Shown piece by piece: positions 36,955 through 45,255 of a stretch of DNA of 64,000 bases. Origin of the DNA: Exiguobacterium sp. s193 (GTDB lineage: Bacteria > Bacillota > Bacilli > Exiguobacteriales > Exiguobacteriaceae); the NCBI RefSeq assembly GCF_018618755.1, contig NZ_JACSMR010000002.1, positions 310,001 to 374,000 of the forward strand. The letters run 5' to 3'. The notes below the pieces were generated by a model. It was not told the DNA's origin and searched no databases. It saw only the letters and a list, made by a program, of their open reading frames with translations. A program made the translations under genes and the position numbers. Each line of letters begins with the position of its first letter. The stretch's first letter is position 1.

Positions 36955-37536
36955 ATGTTAGATACACGAGCACGTAAAGTCGTGCAACCGTTGTTTGACC
37001 AAGCAGCGACCGGGTTAAAAAAACTCGGTTTGTCGGCGAACCAAGTAACGATCATTTCCGGTATCATCGGTGCGGCGACTGGATTTTTTGTTTATAACGA
37101 TATGATGGGGATCGCGATTTTACTATTGTGGATTTCCGGTATGCTTGATGTCGTGGACGGGACGATGGCCCGTCGCGAAAAAACGACGCCAATCGGGACG
37201 ATTCTTGATTTAGTGCTCGACCGGGTCGTCGAACTGTCCGTCTTAATCGGACTTGCACTGCGTTTTCCGGAGACACAAATCGTCATGCTCTTTTTAATCG
37301 CATCGTTCGTGATTGGAATGACGATGTTTCTTGCAATCGGTGCAGTCAGTGAGAATTATGGGTTCAAGTCGTTTCAATACCAACCGGGTCTCATTGAACG
37401 GACGGAAGGATTTTTGTTCTTGACGGCGATGTTGCTGTTTCCGGGTGCAATCATCTGGATTGCGCTTGTCTTCTTGATTGCGGAACTCTATACGGTCGGC
37501 GAGCGCTTTTATCAAGCGTCTAAAGTGTTACGATGA
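36955..37536 (+). CDS. YnjF-like CDP-alcohol phosphatidyltransferase
   Basis: Membrane enzyme of 193 aa that should transfer a phospho-alcohol group from or to a CDP-linked lipid or alcohol. The family signature DG-x2-AR-x7-G-x3-D-x3-D is seen in DVVDGTMARR...GTILDLVLD (about residues 61-84); the 7-residue spacing, one shorter than usual, and the later KSFQYQPGL-TEG segment match my recollection of E. coli YnjF. About six helices. The start follows GGAGG by 9 nt. Overlaps the Nudix gene as ATGA. Substrate unknown. Confidence 0.88.
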   Translation: MLDTRARKVVQPLFDQAATGLKKLGLSANQVTIISGIIGAATGFFVYNDMMGIAILLLWISGMLDVVDGTMARREKTTPIGTILDLVLDRVVELSVLIGLALRFPETQIVMLFLIASFVIGMTMFLAIGAVSENYGFKSFQYQPGLIERTEGFLFLTAMLLFPGAIIWIALVFLIAELYTVGERFYQASKVLR

Positions 37537-38117
37537 GTGAACACGAACAACTGATGGTCACGGATAAAGCTGGTCGTCCGCTCTATCCCGCGTCACGGGC
37601 GCAAGTCCATCGTGACGGATTGTGGCACGAAACGTTCCATTGTTTCGTGATTGACCGTGCAAAACGTATCATTTTACTTCAAGAACGGGCGACTGGAAAA
37701 AAAGATTTTCCGGATTGTCTGGATATTACGGCAGCCGGACACTTACTCGCTGGGGAAACGGTTGCTGATGGCGTTCGTGAACTGGAAGAGGAATTAGGAC
37801 TCATCCGGACGTTTGATCAGTTGGAACCGGTCGGTGTGTTCCTGGAAGAATTGACGTTACCTGGATTCATTGACCGCGAACGGACCCATGTTTTTTTGAC
37901 CGAATCGAATCAAATTATTACAGATTACCGTTTGCAGACGACGGAGGTCAAGCGACTGGTTGCGTTTTCGTTTGACATGTTTTCAGAACTGATCGACGTA
38001 AAGACAACGGGAATCACAAGCATGGATGGGGAACGGTTTGACCGGACCCGGTTCGTACCGCATCCGCCTGCCTACGTGGACATGGTCGTACGAGCCATCG
38101 AATCAAGAGCGGAATAA
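37533..38117 (+). CDS. Nudix hydrolase, Idi/YfcD-like
   Basis: Cytosolic Nudix protein of 194 aa. The Nudix box reads GHLLAGETVADGVRELEEELGL (about residues 70-91), with the preceding DITAAGH and early RAQVHRDGLWHETFHCFV typical of the subgroup annotated 'isopentenyl-diphosphate isomerase-like' or YfcD. Substrate probably a nucleotide-linked or prenyl diphosphate; unproven. Last gene of the ynj-like operon, ATGA-overlapped with the phosphatidyltransferase. Confidence 0.85.
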   Translation: MSEHEQLMVTDKAGRPLYPASRAQVHRDGLWHETFHCFVIDRAKRIILLQERATGKKDFPDCLDITAAGHLLAGETVADGVRELEEELGLIRTFDQLEPVGVFLEELTLPGFIDRERTHVFLTESNQIITDYRLQTTEVKRLVAFSFDMFSELIDVKTTGITSMDGERFDRTRFVPHPPAYVDMVVRAIESRAE

Positions 38118-38121
38118 GAGG

Positions 38122-38157
38122 AAAAACTGTGGAGGCACTGCCAATCTGCAGTTTTTT
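38122..38157 (+). terminator. Terminator of the ynj-like operon
   Basis: AAAACTG arm pairs with GCAGTTTT (GG/CC inner pairing), followed by TTTTTTC. Confidence 0.65.
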
Positions 38158-38210
38158 CTTATGTAAAAAAGTCGAAAGTGGCATAATGACCGGTAATTTG
38201 AGATAATTAA

Positions 38211-38225
38211 CAATATATATTATTG
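38211..38225. promoter_or_regulatory. AT-rich inverted repeat before padR
   Basis: CAATA-TATAT-TATTG, 19 bp before the start; position suits autoregulation by the PadR protein. AT-richness lowers its weight. Confidence 0.3.
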
Positions 38226-38244
38226 ATGAAAGAAGGTGCAGCCA

Positions 38245-38781
38245 GTGGGATTACGATTCGCACTGCTCGGACTGCTAACCCAGGGAGAAGCGACAGGTTA
38301 TGATTTAAGTACGACGTTCAAAAAACAGATGACGCATTTTTGGACGGCACACCACACACAAATTTACCGGGAATTATTAAAAATGGAAGATGCTGCTCTT
38401 GTGTCGAGTGTGCATATCGTCCAGGAAGATCTTCCGGATAAAAAAGTTTATTCGATTACCGATAAAGGTCAAACGGAACTTGTCGCCTGGCTGCGAGCTC
38501 CGAGCGAATTTAAGCCGAAGATGAAAGATGAGAACTTGATGCGTGTCTCTTTGTTGCATTTATTGCCGCCTGATGAAGCCGTCGCGTATCTCGAAGAATC
38601 AAAACGCCATCATCAATTTGCAGTCGAGATGATGCAAGTGTGGCGAAACGATCATTTAGAGAACGGGGCGACGCTCGGAGAGACCTTGACGAGTGAATAC
38701 GGCTTACGGATGATGTTGAATTACCTCGACTGGTGTGACTGGGCGATTGAAGAAATCAAAAAAAATCAAGCAAGTGTTTGA
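38245..38781 (+). CDS. PadR-family transcriptional regulator
   Basis: DNA-binding repressor of 178 aa. The N-terminal winged helix (RFALLGLLTQGEATGYDLS, then QIYRELLKMEDAALV and KVYSITDKGQTEL) is followed by the Vir_act_alpha_C helical dimerisation region. Such proteins respond to phenolics, drugs or unknown ligands. I start at GTG 38245, 8 nt after AGAAGG; a GTG at 38236 overlaps the ribosome site. Target probably itself and neighbours. Confidence 0.88.
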   Translation: MGLRFALLGLLTQGEATGYDLSTTFKKQMTHFWTAHHTQIYRELLKMEDAALVSSVHIVQEDLPDKKVYSITDKGQTELVAWLRAPSEFKPKMKDENLMRVSLLHLLPPDEAVAYLEESKRHHQFAVEMMQVWRNDHLENGATLGETLTSEYGLRMMLNYLDWCDWAIEEIKKNQASV

Positions 38782-38808
38782 TTGTAGTGAGATAGGGAGT
38801 AGAAATCG

Positions 38809-39447
38809 GTGAGTGTATTTAATGATTACGAAGACTGGTTAGATGAAGAAACAGACGAAATCATCGACAGACATGCGGCATATGCCGTCGCTGAACTGGC
38901 ATTAGGTGGAGAAGTTGGTGACTATTACGTCGATGCAGGGCTAATTGATCAATTCGTCATGCGGCACGCCCCGTGGCTGTTGATAAGTGAAATCGAAGAG
39001 ATGTTGGCAGTGTCTGAAAACAGCGACCGGGTGGAACTTCTCGAACCAGCCGTCCATGAAGAAGAGATGCAACGTCAGCAGGCAGAACACGTGTTACGGA
39101 TGGATGTAAAAGACATGTTGGCGTTAAAAACACGTCCGTTCATTAAGCGACGTCTAAAAGTACTCGCTCAAGAGGTTCGACCGCTTCAAGAGCGTCAGGC
39201 AGAAGCGCAGACGGCGTTCAATGAAACCGAACGGACGATTGAGACAGGACCGGCACCAAAAATTATTCCGAAGCGTTGGTATCGACGAGAACGTGTACTG
39301 GAACAGTCGTTTACCGATGAAGAGCGGAAGCAGCTTGACGGGCAGCTTGAAGTGCTACAGCAACAGCTCGTTACAGAAGATCGTACGGTGGCAGCAGTCG
39401 AACGGGAAATGCTGATGCTTCAGCGGGCGCTTGACGAAGGGCAATGA
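38809..39447 (+). CDS. Unrecognised acidic coiled-coil protein
   Basis: I do not recognise this 212 aa soluble protein. It is strongly acidic at the N-terminus (DYEDWLDEETDEIIDRH), contains a small globular-looking segment to about residue 60 and then mostly predicted helix with heptad-like Leu/Gln/Glu patterns. The start is GTG 38809 behind AGGGAG. It follows padR by 27 nt and is probably co-transcribed with it. Confidence 0.65.
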   Translation: MSVFNDYEDWLDEETDEIIDRHAAYAVAELALGGEVGDYYVDAGLIDQFVMRHAPWLLISEIEEMLAVSENSDRVELLEPAVHEEEMQRQQAEHVLRMDVKDMLALKTRPFIKRRLKVLAQEVRPLQERQAEAQTAFNETERTIETGPAPKIIPKRWYRRERVLEQSFTDEERKQLDGQLEVLQQQLVTEDRTVAAVEREMLMLQRALDEGQ

Positions 39448-39462
39448 CTCGAAATGAACAAA

Positions 39463-39498
39463 AAAGCACCTCTACCGATGTTCAGTGGAGATGCTTTG
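39463..39498 (+). terminator. Terminator-like hairpin after the coiled-coil gene
   Basis: AAAGCACCTCTAC pairs imperfectly with GTGGAGATGCTTT; no T run follows because repeat element C starts 3 bases later. Confidence 0.55.
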
Positions 39499-39500
39499 AC

Positions 39501-39786
39501 TGTAGACAAAGTATTATCGGGAGATAAAATCGTCTGTTTTCGTTGTAGGAGTTAACGAAAACAGACGATTTTTAGGTAATACCGTGAGGAAATCCAGATG
39601 CAGACGGTTTAGAGCGTAAGTCGTCTCGAATCGCTTGAGAACCGCGAAAAGCAATCGGTCGCGACCTTACAGCTTCGCTGTAGCGGCGTGACCGATTGCC
39701 GCTTTGAAGACGAGGCGAGACAGGGAAGCGCGAACTGATTTTTTTTTCGATCTAGCATGTTTACTATTGATAAGAGTTTGCTTACA
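39501..39786. repeat. Intergenic repeat element, copy C
   Basis: 286 bp, bounded by TGTAGACAAA and TTTGCTTACA. Stem 1 is a perfect 19 bp inverted repeat (39526-39544 with 39554-39572; arm ends TCGTCTGTTTTCGTT) with a nine-base loop. Stem 2 (GCAATCGGTCGCGAC...GTGACCGATTGC, 39651-39699) is also kept. No gene is present in the 600 bp gap 39448-40048. Confidence 0.85.
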
Positions 39787-39792
39787 GCCTGA

Positions 39793-39999
39793 GCACCTCC
39801 ACTAATGTTCAAAGAAAGCTAAAAAAGTCTCGATTTCCAATCTAATCGCTTCCTAGTGGAAAGCAAACAGAAGCGACCCTGCAGCTTTACTGTAGTGGCG
39901 CAATGATTGCTACAGCAAAACGATTAGGAAGGAAAGAGAGCGAAAAAGATGGGGAATCACATGCAAGAGATCTTGCATCCGGTTTGTCTATCCGCAAAA
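39793..39999. repeat. Degraded repeat element, copy D
   Basis: Starts with a direct copy (39793-39811) of the terminator arm seen at 39466-39484, then contains a recognisable remnant of stem 2 (GCGACCCTGCAGCTTTACTGTAG near 39874) and a right end GGTTTGTCTATCCGC (39981-39995). The left end and stem 1 are not recognisable. Confidence 0.55.
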
Positions 40000-40032
40000 A
40001 AGCCCCTCCACTGGTGTTCAGTGGAGGGGCTT
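40000..40032 (-). terminator. Terminator of the DJ-1 family gene
   Basis: Perfect 14 bp stem AAGCCCCTCCACTG with CAGTGGAGGGGCTT, followed by a T run on the minus strand. Confidence 0.9.
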
Positions 40033-40048
40033 AGCATCAACTAAAATT

Positions 40049-40705
40049 TTAGACAGTCGCGAGTTTAGCGACAATCAATTTAGCGACAGCTTCACTTGAA
40101 GCCGGGTTTTGACCTGTGATGACGTTACCATCGATGACTGCGAATTCTTTACCTGCGTCTGAAGTCAAGAACGTTGCACCTTCATTACGCAATGTTGTTT
40201 CGAGTAAGAATGGAACTTTCTCTTCAAGACCTGTTGATTTTTCTTCTTCATCTGTGAAGCCGTTGATTTGGCGACCTTCGACGAATGGTTTACCATCGAT
40301 CATGACGTGAGCGAAAGCTGCAGGTCCGTGGCAAACAGATGCGACGATTCCGTCTTTTTTGACCATTGCTTCGATTGCTCCGGCAACTTGTGGGTTGTTC
40401 GGGAAGTCAACGACCGCACCATGTCCACCTGGGAAATAAACAGCATCGAATGACGATGGGTCAACTGTTGAAAGTGACGCTGTATCTTTTAATGCCTTAC
40501 GGGCAGTTTGGAATTTTGGTAAGATTTCTTTGACGAGTGACGCTTTATCGATTGGGACGTCGCCGCCTTTGACAGAAACGACTGTGACGTCATGTCCTGC
40601 TTCGTTGAATAAGTTGAACGGTGCAGCAAACTCTTCGAACCAAAGTCCTGTTGCATGTCCGTTCATGTCATCTGCGCTTGTTGAAACGATTAAAATACGT
40701 GCCAT
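40049..40705 (-). CDS. DJ-1/PfpI family protein, Hsp31-like
   Basis: Cytosolic protein of 218 aa in the class I glutamine amidotransferase-like superfamily. The nucleophile elbow is ASVCHGPAA, with the PGGHGAVVDF loop before it and NGFTDEEE after it, the pattern of Hsp31-type glyoxalase III/chaperone proteins. It probably detoxifies methylglyoxal or protects proteins under stress; activity untested. GAGGAGG precedes the ATG. Single gene. Confidence 0.85.
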   Translation of the reverse strand: MARILIVSTSADDMNGHATGLWFEEFAAPFNLFNEAGHDVTVVSVKGGDVPIDKASLVKEILPKFQTARKALKDTASLSTVDPSSFDAVYFPGGHGAVVDFPNNPQVAGAIEAMVKKDGIVASVCHGPAAFAHVMIDGKPFVEGRQINGFTDEEEKSTGLEEKVPFLLETTLRNEGATFLTSDAGKEFAVIDGNVITGQNPASSEAVAKLIVAKLATV

Positions 40706-40773
40706 GATAAAATTCCTCCTCTAGGGTTAACGTTACAAATAAGAGGATTCCCTTGCTTCCTTAAACTCAAACC

Positions 40774-41628
40774 TTATTGATGTGCAGTATACGAATGAAC
40801 CGGTAATTTTTTACGAACAATTTGAATTTGTTCAGCTGTGACAGGTTCTTTCATCGCCTGTAAATTCGCTTGTAATTGAGACACGCTTGACGCACCCGGT
40901 AAGACGATGGCGACTTGCTGATCGATTGCTTGAAGGGCAAGTGCAGGGAGCGGATAATCTTGTAAAAACGTTAACGTCTGCTCGAGTTGTTCTTTATCAT
41001 ATTGTTCGAACTGATCGACTGACTGGAGGCGTGACGTGCTTTCTGTCGTCAATAACCCTTTTGCAAGCGGTCCACGGGCAACGACTTTGACATTTTTTTC
41101 GTTTAGGAGAGGCAACAATGCTTCAATCCGTCGATCGAGTAAAGAGTAAGGGGTCATTAAATAATCGAGCTCACTATGTTCGAGCCAGTACTTGATGACG
41201 TTTGGGCGTAAAGAAGACAGTCCGTAGGCTTTGATTTTACCTTCCGCCTTTAAATCCTTCACGGCTTGAATCGATGCATCGAGATCATCCTCCATCGTTC
41301 CGCCATGAACATAATAGAGATCAAGATAAGATGTTTCGAGCCGATTGAGACTCTCTAGACAAGCTTGTTTTAAGTAATCATAACTCGGGTCCCACGTCCA
41401 GCCTGTCCCCGTTGCGTTCATCCGGTTGCCGCCTTTAGAGGCGAGAAAGATGCGGCTTCGGTCTTCTTGCGAAAAAGTTTGACCAATCAATGATTCGACA
41501 GCACCATTTGCGTAGACGTCTGCCGTATCAAAATGAACGATTCCTTCGTCGAGTGCCTTTCGGAGGATGTCTGTTGCTTCCTCTTGTCCCCGTTTCAAGA
41601 TTGTCATTGTGCCTAATCCAAGTGTCAT
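40774..41628 (-). CDS. Aldo/keto reductase
   Basis: Cytosolic NADPH-dependent reductase of 284 aa with the (beta/alpha)8 AKR fold. The catalytic tetrad is visible as Asp and Tyr in HFDTADVYANG, Lys in LASKGGN and His in YYVHGG. The N-terminus is short, starting in the strand LGLGTMTI, but GAGGG lies 7 nt before this ATG, so the start is accepted. Substrate unknown. It lies 68 bp upstream of the DJ-1 gene on the same strand and may serve the same carbonyl-stress response. Confidence 0.87.
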   Translation of the reverse strand: MTLGLGTMTILKRGQEEATDILRKALDEGIVHFDTADVYANGAVESLIGQTFSQEDRSRIFLASKGGNRMNATGTGWTWDPSYDYLKQACLESLNRLETSYLDLYYVHGGTMEDDLDASIQAVKDLKAEGKIKAYGLSSLRPNVIKYWLEHSELDYLMTPYSLLDRRIEALLPLLNEKNVKVVARGPLAKGLLTTESTSRLQSVDQFEQYDKEQLEQTLTFLQDYPLPALALQAIDQQVAIVLPGASSVSQLQANLQAMKEPVTAEQIQIVRKKLPVHSYTAHQ

Positions 41629-41824
41629 GCTTTATCCCTCATTTCTTTCGATATGTGCTACTACAGAACAGTTTAGCATACTTATTTCCCCATCCCCCTG
41701 TTGCGAAACTGTTTCGTTCTTGACGACTAAAAAAACAAACTTGCATCGGGAATCAAATAACAGGCATACTGAAGAGGAAGAGTGACACGGGAATCGATTA
41801 TTATAAAAGGAAGAGGTGCTTCAT

Positions 41825-42361
41825 TTGGAAGAAAAAACACTTGAACGTGAAGTAATATATGAAGGAAAAGTTTTTAACGTCGAGAAACATGTCGTCAGCC
41901 TACCGAATGGGAATACATCGGTCCGCGAACTGGTCTACCATAATGGAGCCGTTGCGATCATCGCTTTTGACGAGCAAGGGGATTTAATTGTCGTCGAGCA
42001 GTACCGAAAAGCATTCGAACAATTATCAATTGAGATTCCAGCAGGAAAACTGGAACTGGGAGAAAACCCGATTGACTGTGCGGGACGTGAGCTAAAAGAA
42101 GAGACGGGATACGCGGCGAATGAATTGAAACACGTCTTTGATTTTTACGGGGCACCCGGTTTTTGTAGTGAACGTGTACATATTTATGAGGCGGTTGGTT
42201 TGACGGCCGGAGAACGACAGCTCGACGCGGATGAATTTCTTGAGAATCAGACGTTAACACTCGAACGGGCGCTTGAACTTGTAGCGGATGGAACGATCGT
42301 TGATGCGAAAACGATCATGGCGATTCAACATTGGCACATCCGTACATTAAAATCATTCTAA
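41825..42361 (+). CDS. nudF: ADP-ribose pyrophosphatase
   Basis: Cytosolic Nudix hydrolase of 178 aa splitting ADP-ribose to AMP and ribose-5-phosphate. The Nudix box starts at GKLELGENPIDCAG and ends RELKEETGY; the EIPAGKLE strand before it and the DAKT ending are as in Bacillus NudF. The likely start is TTG 41825 (MEEKTLEREV), 8 nt after AAGAGG; a GTG at 41816 overlaps that site. The fur control region begins at its stop codon. Confidence 0.9.
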   Translation: MEEKTLEREVIYEGKVFNVEKHVVSLPNGNTSVRELVYHNGAVAIIAFDEQGDLIVVEQYRKAFEQLSIEIPAGKLELGENPIDCAGRELKEETGYAANELKHVFDFYGAPGFCSERVHIYEAVGLTAGERQLDADEFLENQTLTLERALELVADGTIVDAKTIMAIQHWHIRTLKSF

Positions 42362-42394
42362 TTAAAATGATTTTCAGTTGATAATCATTTTAAT
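42361..42394. promoter_or_regulatory. Inverted repeat, candidate Fur-type operator
   Basis: ATTAAAATGATT (42361-42372) and AATCATTTTAAT (42383-42394) form perfect 12-base arms with a ten-base spacer, abutting the fur -35. It contains TGATAATCATTTTAA, a partial match to the Fur 7-1-7 motif, which suggests autoregulation. It could also act as a weak nudF terminator. Confidence 0.5.
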
Positions 42395-42423
42395 TTGAAA
42401 ATTTATTGAGAATCAGCTATGAT
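42395..42423 (+). promoter_or_regulatory. Promoter of fur
   Basis: TTGAAA and TATGAT with exactly 17 nt between them, 32 nt before the start codon. Confidence 0.75.
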
Positions 42424-42454
42424 AAAAGCATCAGTTTCGACCTAAGGGGGCGCT

Positions 42455-42940
42455 ATGATGGAAAGTCGTGTTGAACGTATTAAAAAACAGCTGAGCGGTA
42501 AAGGATATAAGCTGACTCCCCAACGTGAAGCGACTGTGCGTATCCTGCTTGAACATGAGTCGGATCACCTCAGTGCTGAGAATGTGTTCTTATTAGTGAA
42601 AGATAAAAACTCTAATATTGGTCTTGCGACCGTTTACCGGACGCTTGAATTGTTGACGGAGCTCGAAGTCGTCGATAAAGTCAATTTTGGAGACGGCGTA
42701 TCTCGGTTCGATTTACGACAAGAAGGGGCGAGTCATTCGCATCACCACCTTGTATGTATCGAATGTGGTGCTGTCGAAGAGATTTTAGATGATATGCTCG
42801 AAGATGTCGAAAAAGAAATCGTCTCCCGGTTTCATTTTAAAATCAAGGATCACCGCCTGACGTTTCACGGTGTATGCCGTGTTTGTCAAGAGCGGCATGC
42901 GCGTGAAGCGTTAGAACAAACACAAACACAAAGTGTCTGA
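42455..42940 (+). CDS. fur: Fur-family ferric uptake regulator
   Basis: Metal-dependent repressor of 161 aa. The N-terminal winged helix includes KLTPQREATVRILLE and LATVYRTLELL; the metal and dimer region has the HSHHHLVCIECG cluster and a second CRVC pair, matching structural zinc (two CxxC) and regulatory sites. Position directly before xerD matches Bacillus fur rather than perR or zur. The ATG at 42458 has slightly better spacing from GGGGG. A terminator follows. Confidence 0.92.
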   Translation: MMESRVERIKKQLSGKGYKLTPQREATVRILLEHESDHLSAENVFLLVKDKNSNIGLATVYRTLELLTELEVVDKVNFGDGVSRFDLRQEGASHSHHHLVCIECGAVEEILDDMLEDVEKEIVSRFHFKIKDHRLTFHGVCRVCQERHAREALEQTQTQSV

Positions 42941-42971
42941 CCGTCCTTCGAAAGAAGAGACGGTTTTTCTT
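42940..42971 (+). terminator. Terminator of fur
   Basis: ACCGTC with GACGGT (13-base loop) followed by TTTTTCTTTTTT. Confidence 0.75.
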
Positions 42972-43063
42972 TTTTGAAAATATAGGTCAGACCTCTTCAC
43001 AACGGTTTACACCTTTGATATGATGGGAAAGTAAGCGATTTCTTAACTAAGAGGATGAATTCA

Positions 43064-43948
43064 GTGCGACAACAACTGGAAGCATTTATCAACTATCTTG
43101 TCATTGAACGGCAGATGTCGGCCAATACGGCAGCTGCTTACCGTAATGATTTAAATCAGTATCTCGTAACGCTCGAACAAGCAGGAATATCTTCGTTTCA
43201 AGTCGTGACGCGGCATCATATCGTGCTTCATATCGAAAGTTTATTGAATGCACAAAAGTCACGGTCGACTGTCAGGCGGGCGACGAGCTCGATTCGTTCA
43301 TTCCATCAGTATCTTGTCGAAGAACGTCAAGTCGATGGTGATCCGTCGCGTCATCTGGATTTACCGAAACCGGAAAAGAAATTGCCGGTCGTCTGGAGTC
43401 AGACGGATGTCGTCAAGTTACTCGATTCGGTCGTTGGAAATGATCCGCTCGTCAGACGGGATGCAGCGATGCTTGAATTGCTGTACGGGACGGGGATGCG
43501 TGTCAGTGAATTGTTACAGCTGACGTTAAACGATTTACAGCTGGAGCTCGGTTACTTATCCTGCCTCGGAAAAGGGAACAAGACACGGATCATTCCAATC
43601 AGTACGACAGCAATCGAGAGTGTCACGACCTATCTTGACCTGGCACGCAACAGTTTAGGTGGACAGCAGACGGACTACGTTTTTTTGAATAGTCGGGGAA
43701 GCCGGTTGTCACGCCAAGGATTTTGGAAAATGATTAAACGTCGTGCGAAAGAAGCAGGAATCGAAAAAGAAATCACGCCCCATGTGCTTAGGCATTCGTT
43801 TGCGACACATCTGCTTGAAAATGGTGCTGATTTACGTGTCGTCCAAGAAATGCTCGGTCATGCCGATTTATCGACGACGCAAATGTACACCCACGTCAAT
43901 AAAGGGCGGTTACATGAAGTCTATAAGAATCATCATCCACGTGCGTGA
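43064..43948 (+). CDS. xerD: Tyrosine recombinase XerD
   Basis: Site-specific recombinase of 294 aa resolving chromosome dimers at dif with XerC. SAM-like N-terminal domain to about residue 100, then the catalytic domain: Arg in GTGMRVSELL, Lys in the beta-hairpin (LGKGNKTR), HVLRHSFATH, HADLSTT and nucleophile Tyr275 in TQMYTHV. I start at GTG 43064, 9 nt after GAGG; ATG 43055 abuts that site. Neighbourhood fur-xerD-deoB is that of Bacillus. Confidence 0.93.
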   Translation: MRQQLEAFINYLVIERQMSANTAAAYRNDLNQYLVTLEQAGISSFQVVTRHHIVLHIESLLNAQKSRSTVRRATSSIRSFHQYLVEERQVDGDPSRHLDLPKPEKKLPVVWSQTDVVKLLDSVVGNDPLVRRDAAMLELLYGTGMRVSELLQLTLNDLQLELGYLSCLGKGNKTRIIPISTTAIESVTTYLDLARNSLGGQQTDYVFLNSRGSRLSRQGFWKMIKRRAKEAGIEKEITPHVLRHSFATHLLENGADLRVVQEMLGHADLSTTQMYTHVNKGRLHEVYKNHHPRA

Positions 43949-43976
43949 TGATTCCACAGTATAAAGGTCTGACTTC

Positions 43977-43998
43977 AGACAAATGTAACGTTTTGTCT
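43977..43998. promoter_or_regulatory. Palindrome over the deoB promoter
   Basis: AGACAAA-TGTAACGT-TTTGTCT, perfect seven-base arms. The right arm contains a -35 (TTGTCT, 43993) that pairs at 18 nt with TTATAA (44017). A repressor bound here would block deoB-punA-pdp, as expected for nucleoside induction. Confidence 0.5.
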
Positions 43999-44062
43999 AG
44001 GCCGAATGTGGGAAAATTATAACGGGATTCGATTAATACAGTACGTATAGGAGGAACTACTA

Positions 44063-45235
44063 ATGGCACAACAATTCAAACGGGTATTTTTAGTCGTCAT
44101 GGACTCTGTTGGGATCGGTGAAGCACCGGATGCGGAACAATTCGGAGATTTAGGCGCACACACGCTCGGACATATCGGAGAGCATATGAATGGCTTGAAG
44201 GTTCCGAATTTAGAGAAGCTTGGTCTTGCACATATTGAAGCAGTAAAGGGTGTCACGACTGACGCAGCCCCAATCGCTTCGTACGGGAAGATGGAAGAGG
44301 TATCAGCGGGTAAAGATACGATGACGGGACACTGGGAAATCATGGGTCTTCGCATCGATACACCGTTCCGAGTCTTCGAAAAGTTCCCGGCTGACTTGAT
44401 TGACCGCCTCGAGGCGTTTTCGGGTCGGAAAATCATTGGAAACAAACCGGCTTCCGGTACGGAAATCCTAGACGAACTCGGTCAAGAACACGTTGAGACT
44501 GGTGCATTGATTGTCTATACATCAGCTGACTCGGTCTTACAGATCGCAGCGCATGAAGAAGTCGTCCCACTCGAAGAACTGTACCGGATTTGTGAATATG
44601 CACGTGATATCACGCGCGACGATCCATACATGCTCGGTCGCATCATCGCCCGTCCGTTCCTAGGTGAGCAGGGGGCATGGGTTCGGACGTCGAACCGTCA
44701 TGACTATGCTTTAAAACCATTTGACCGGACTGTCATGAATGAACTTGAGACAGCGGGCTTCGATGTCATCTCACTCGGGAAAATCGCTGACATTTTTGAC
44801 GGTGAAGGCGTGACGGACGCGATCCGTACGAAATCGAACATGGATGGGATGGATCAACTCGTTGGTCAACTCGAACGTGACTTCACAGGACTTTGCTTCT
44901 TGAATCTCGTCGATTTCGACGCGTTGTTCGGTCATCGCCGTGATCCACAAGGGTACGGGGATGCACTTGAAGAATTTGATGCCCGTCTCCCGGAAGTGTT
45001 CGAGCGGATGCGAGAAGACGATCTCTTAATCATCACGGCAGACCACGGAAACGATCCGATTCATGCCGGAACGGATCACACGCGTGAGTATGTTCCTCTT
45101 CTTGCGTATCAAAAGAGTGAAGTGGCGAACAATTTAGGGACACGTGCGACATTTGCCGATCTCGGAGCGACGGTCGCAGAGAACTTCGGTGTCAAAATGC
45201 CGGCACATGGAAAAAGCTTTTTAACAGAACTTTAA
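44063..45235 (+). CDS. deoB: Phosphopentomutase
   Basis: Cytosolic metalloenzyme of 390 aa interconverting (deoxy)ribose-1-phosphate and -5-phosphate in nucleoside salvage. Alkaline phosphatase-like fold: [14 protein letters not shown] with the N-terminal metal Asp, the acceptor Thr in [12 protein letters not shown], and C-terminal metal motifs [19 protein letters not shown] and [18 protein letters not shown] precedes the ATG. First gene of a three-gene nucleoside catabolic unit. Confidence 0.95.
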   Translation: MAQQFKRVFLVVMDSVGIGEAPDAEQFGDLGAHTLGHIGEHMNGLKVPNLEKLGLAHIEAVKGVTTDAAPIASYGKMEEVSAGKDTMTGHWEIMGLRIDTPFRVFEKFPADLIDRLEAFSGRKIIGNKPASGTEILDELGQEHVETGALIVYTSADSVLQIAAHEEVVPLEELYRICEYARDITRDDPYMLGRIIARPFLGEQGAWVRTSNRHDYALKPFDRTVMNELETAGFDVISLGKIADIFDGEGVTDAIRTKSNMDGMDQLVGQLERDFTGLCFLNLVDFDALFGHRRDPQGYGDALEEFDARLPEVFERMREDDLLIITADHGNDPIHAGTDHTREYVPLLAYQKSEVANNLGTRATFADLGATVAENFGVKMPAHGKSFLTEL

Positions 45236-45255
45236 TTTCAAAGGAGCGATTTTGA

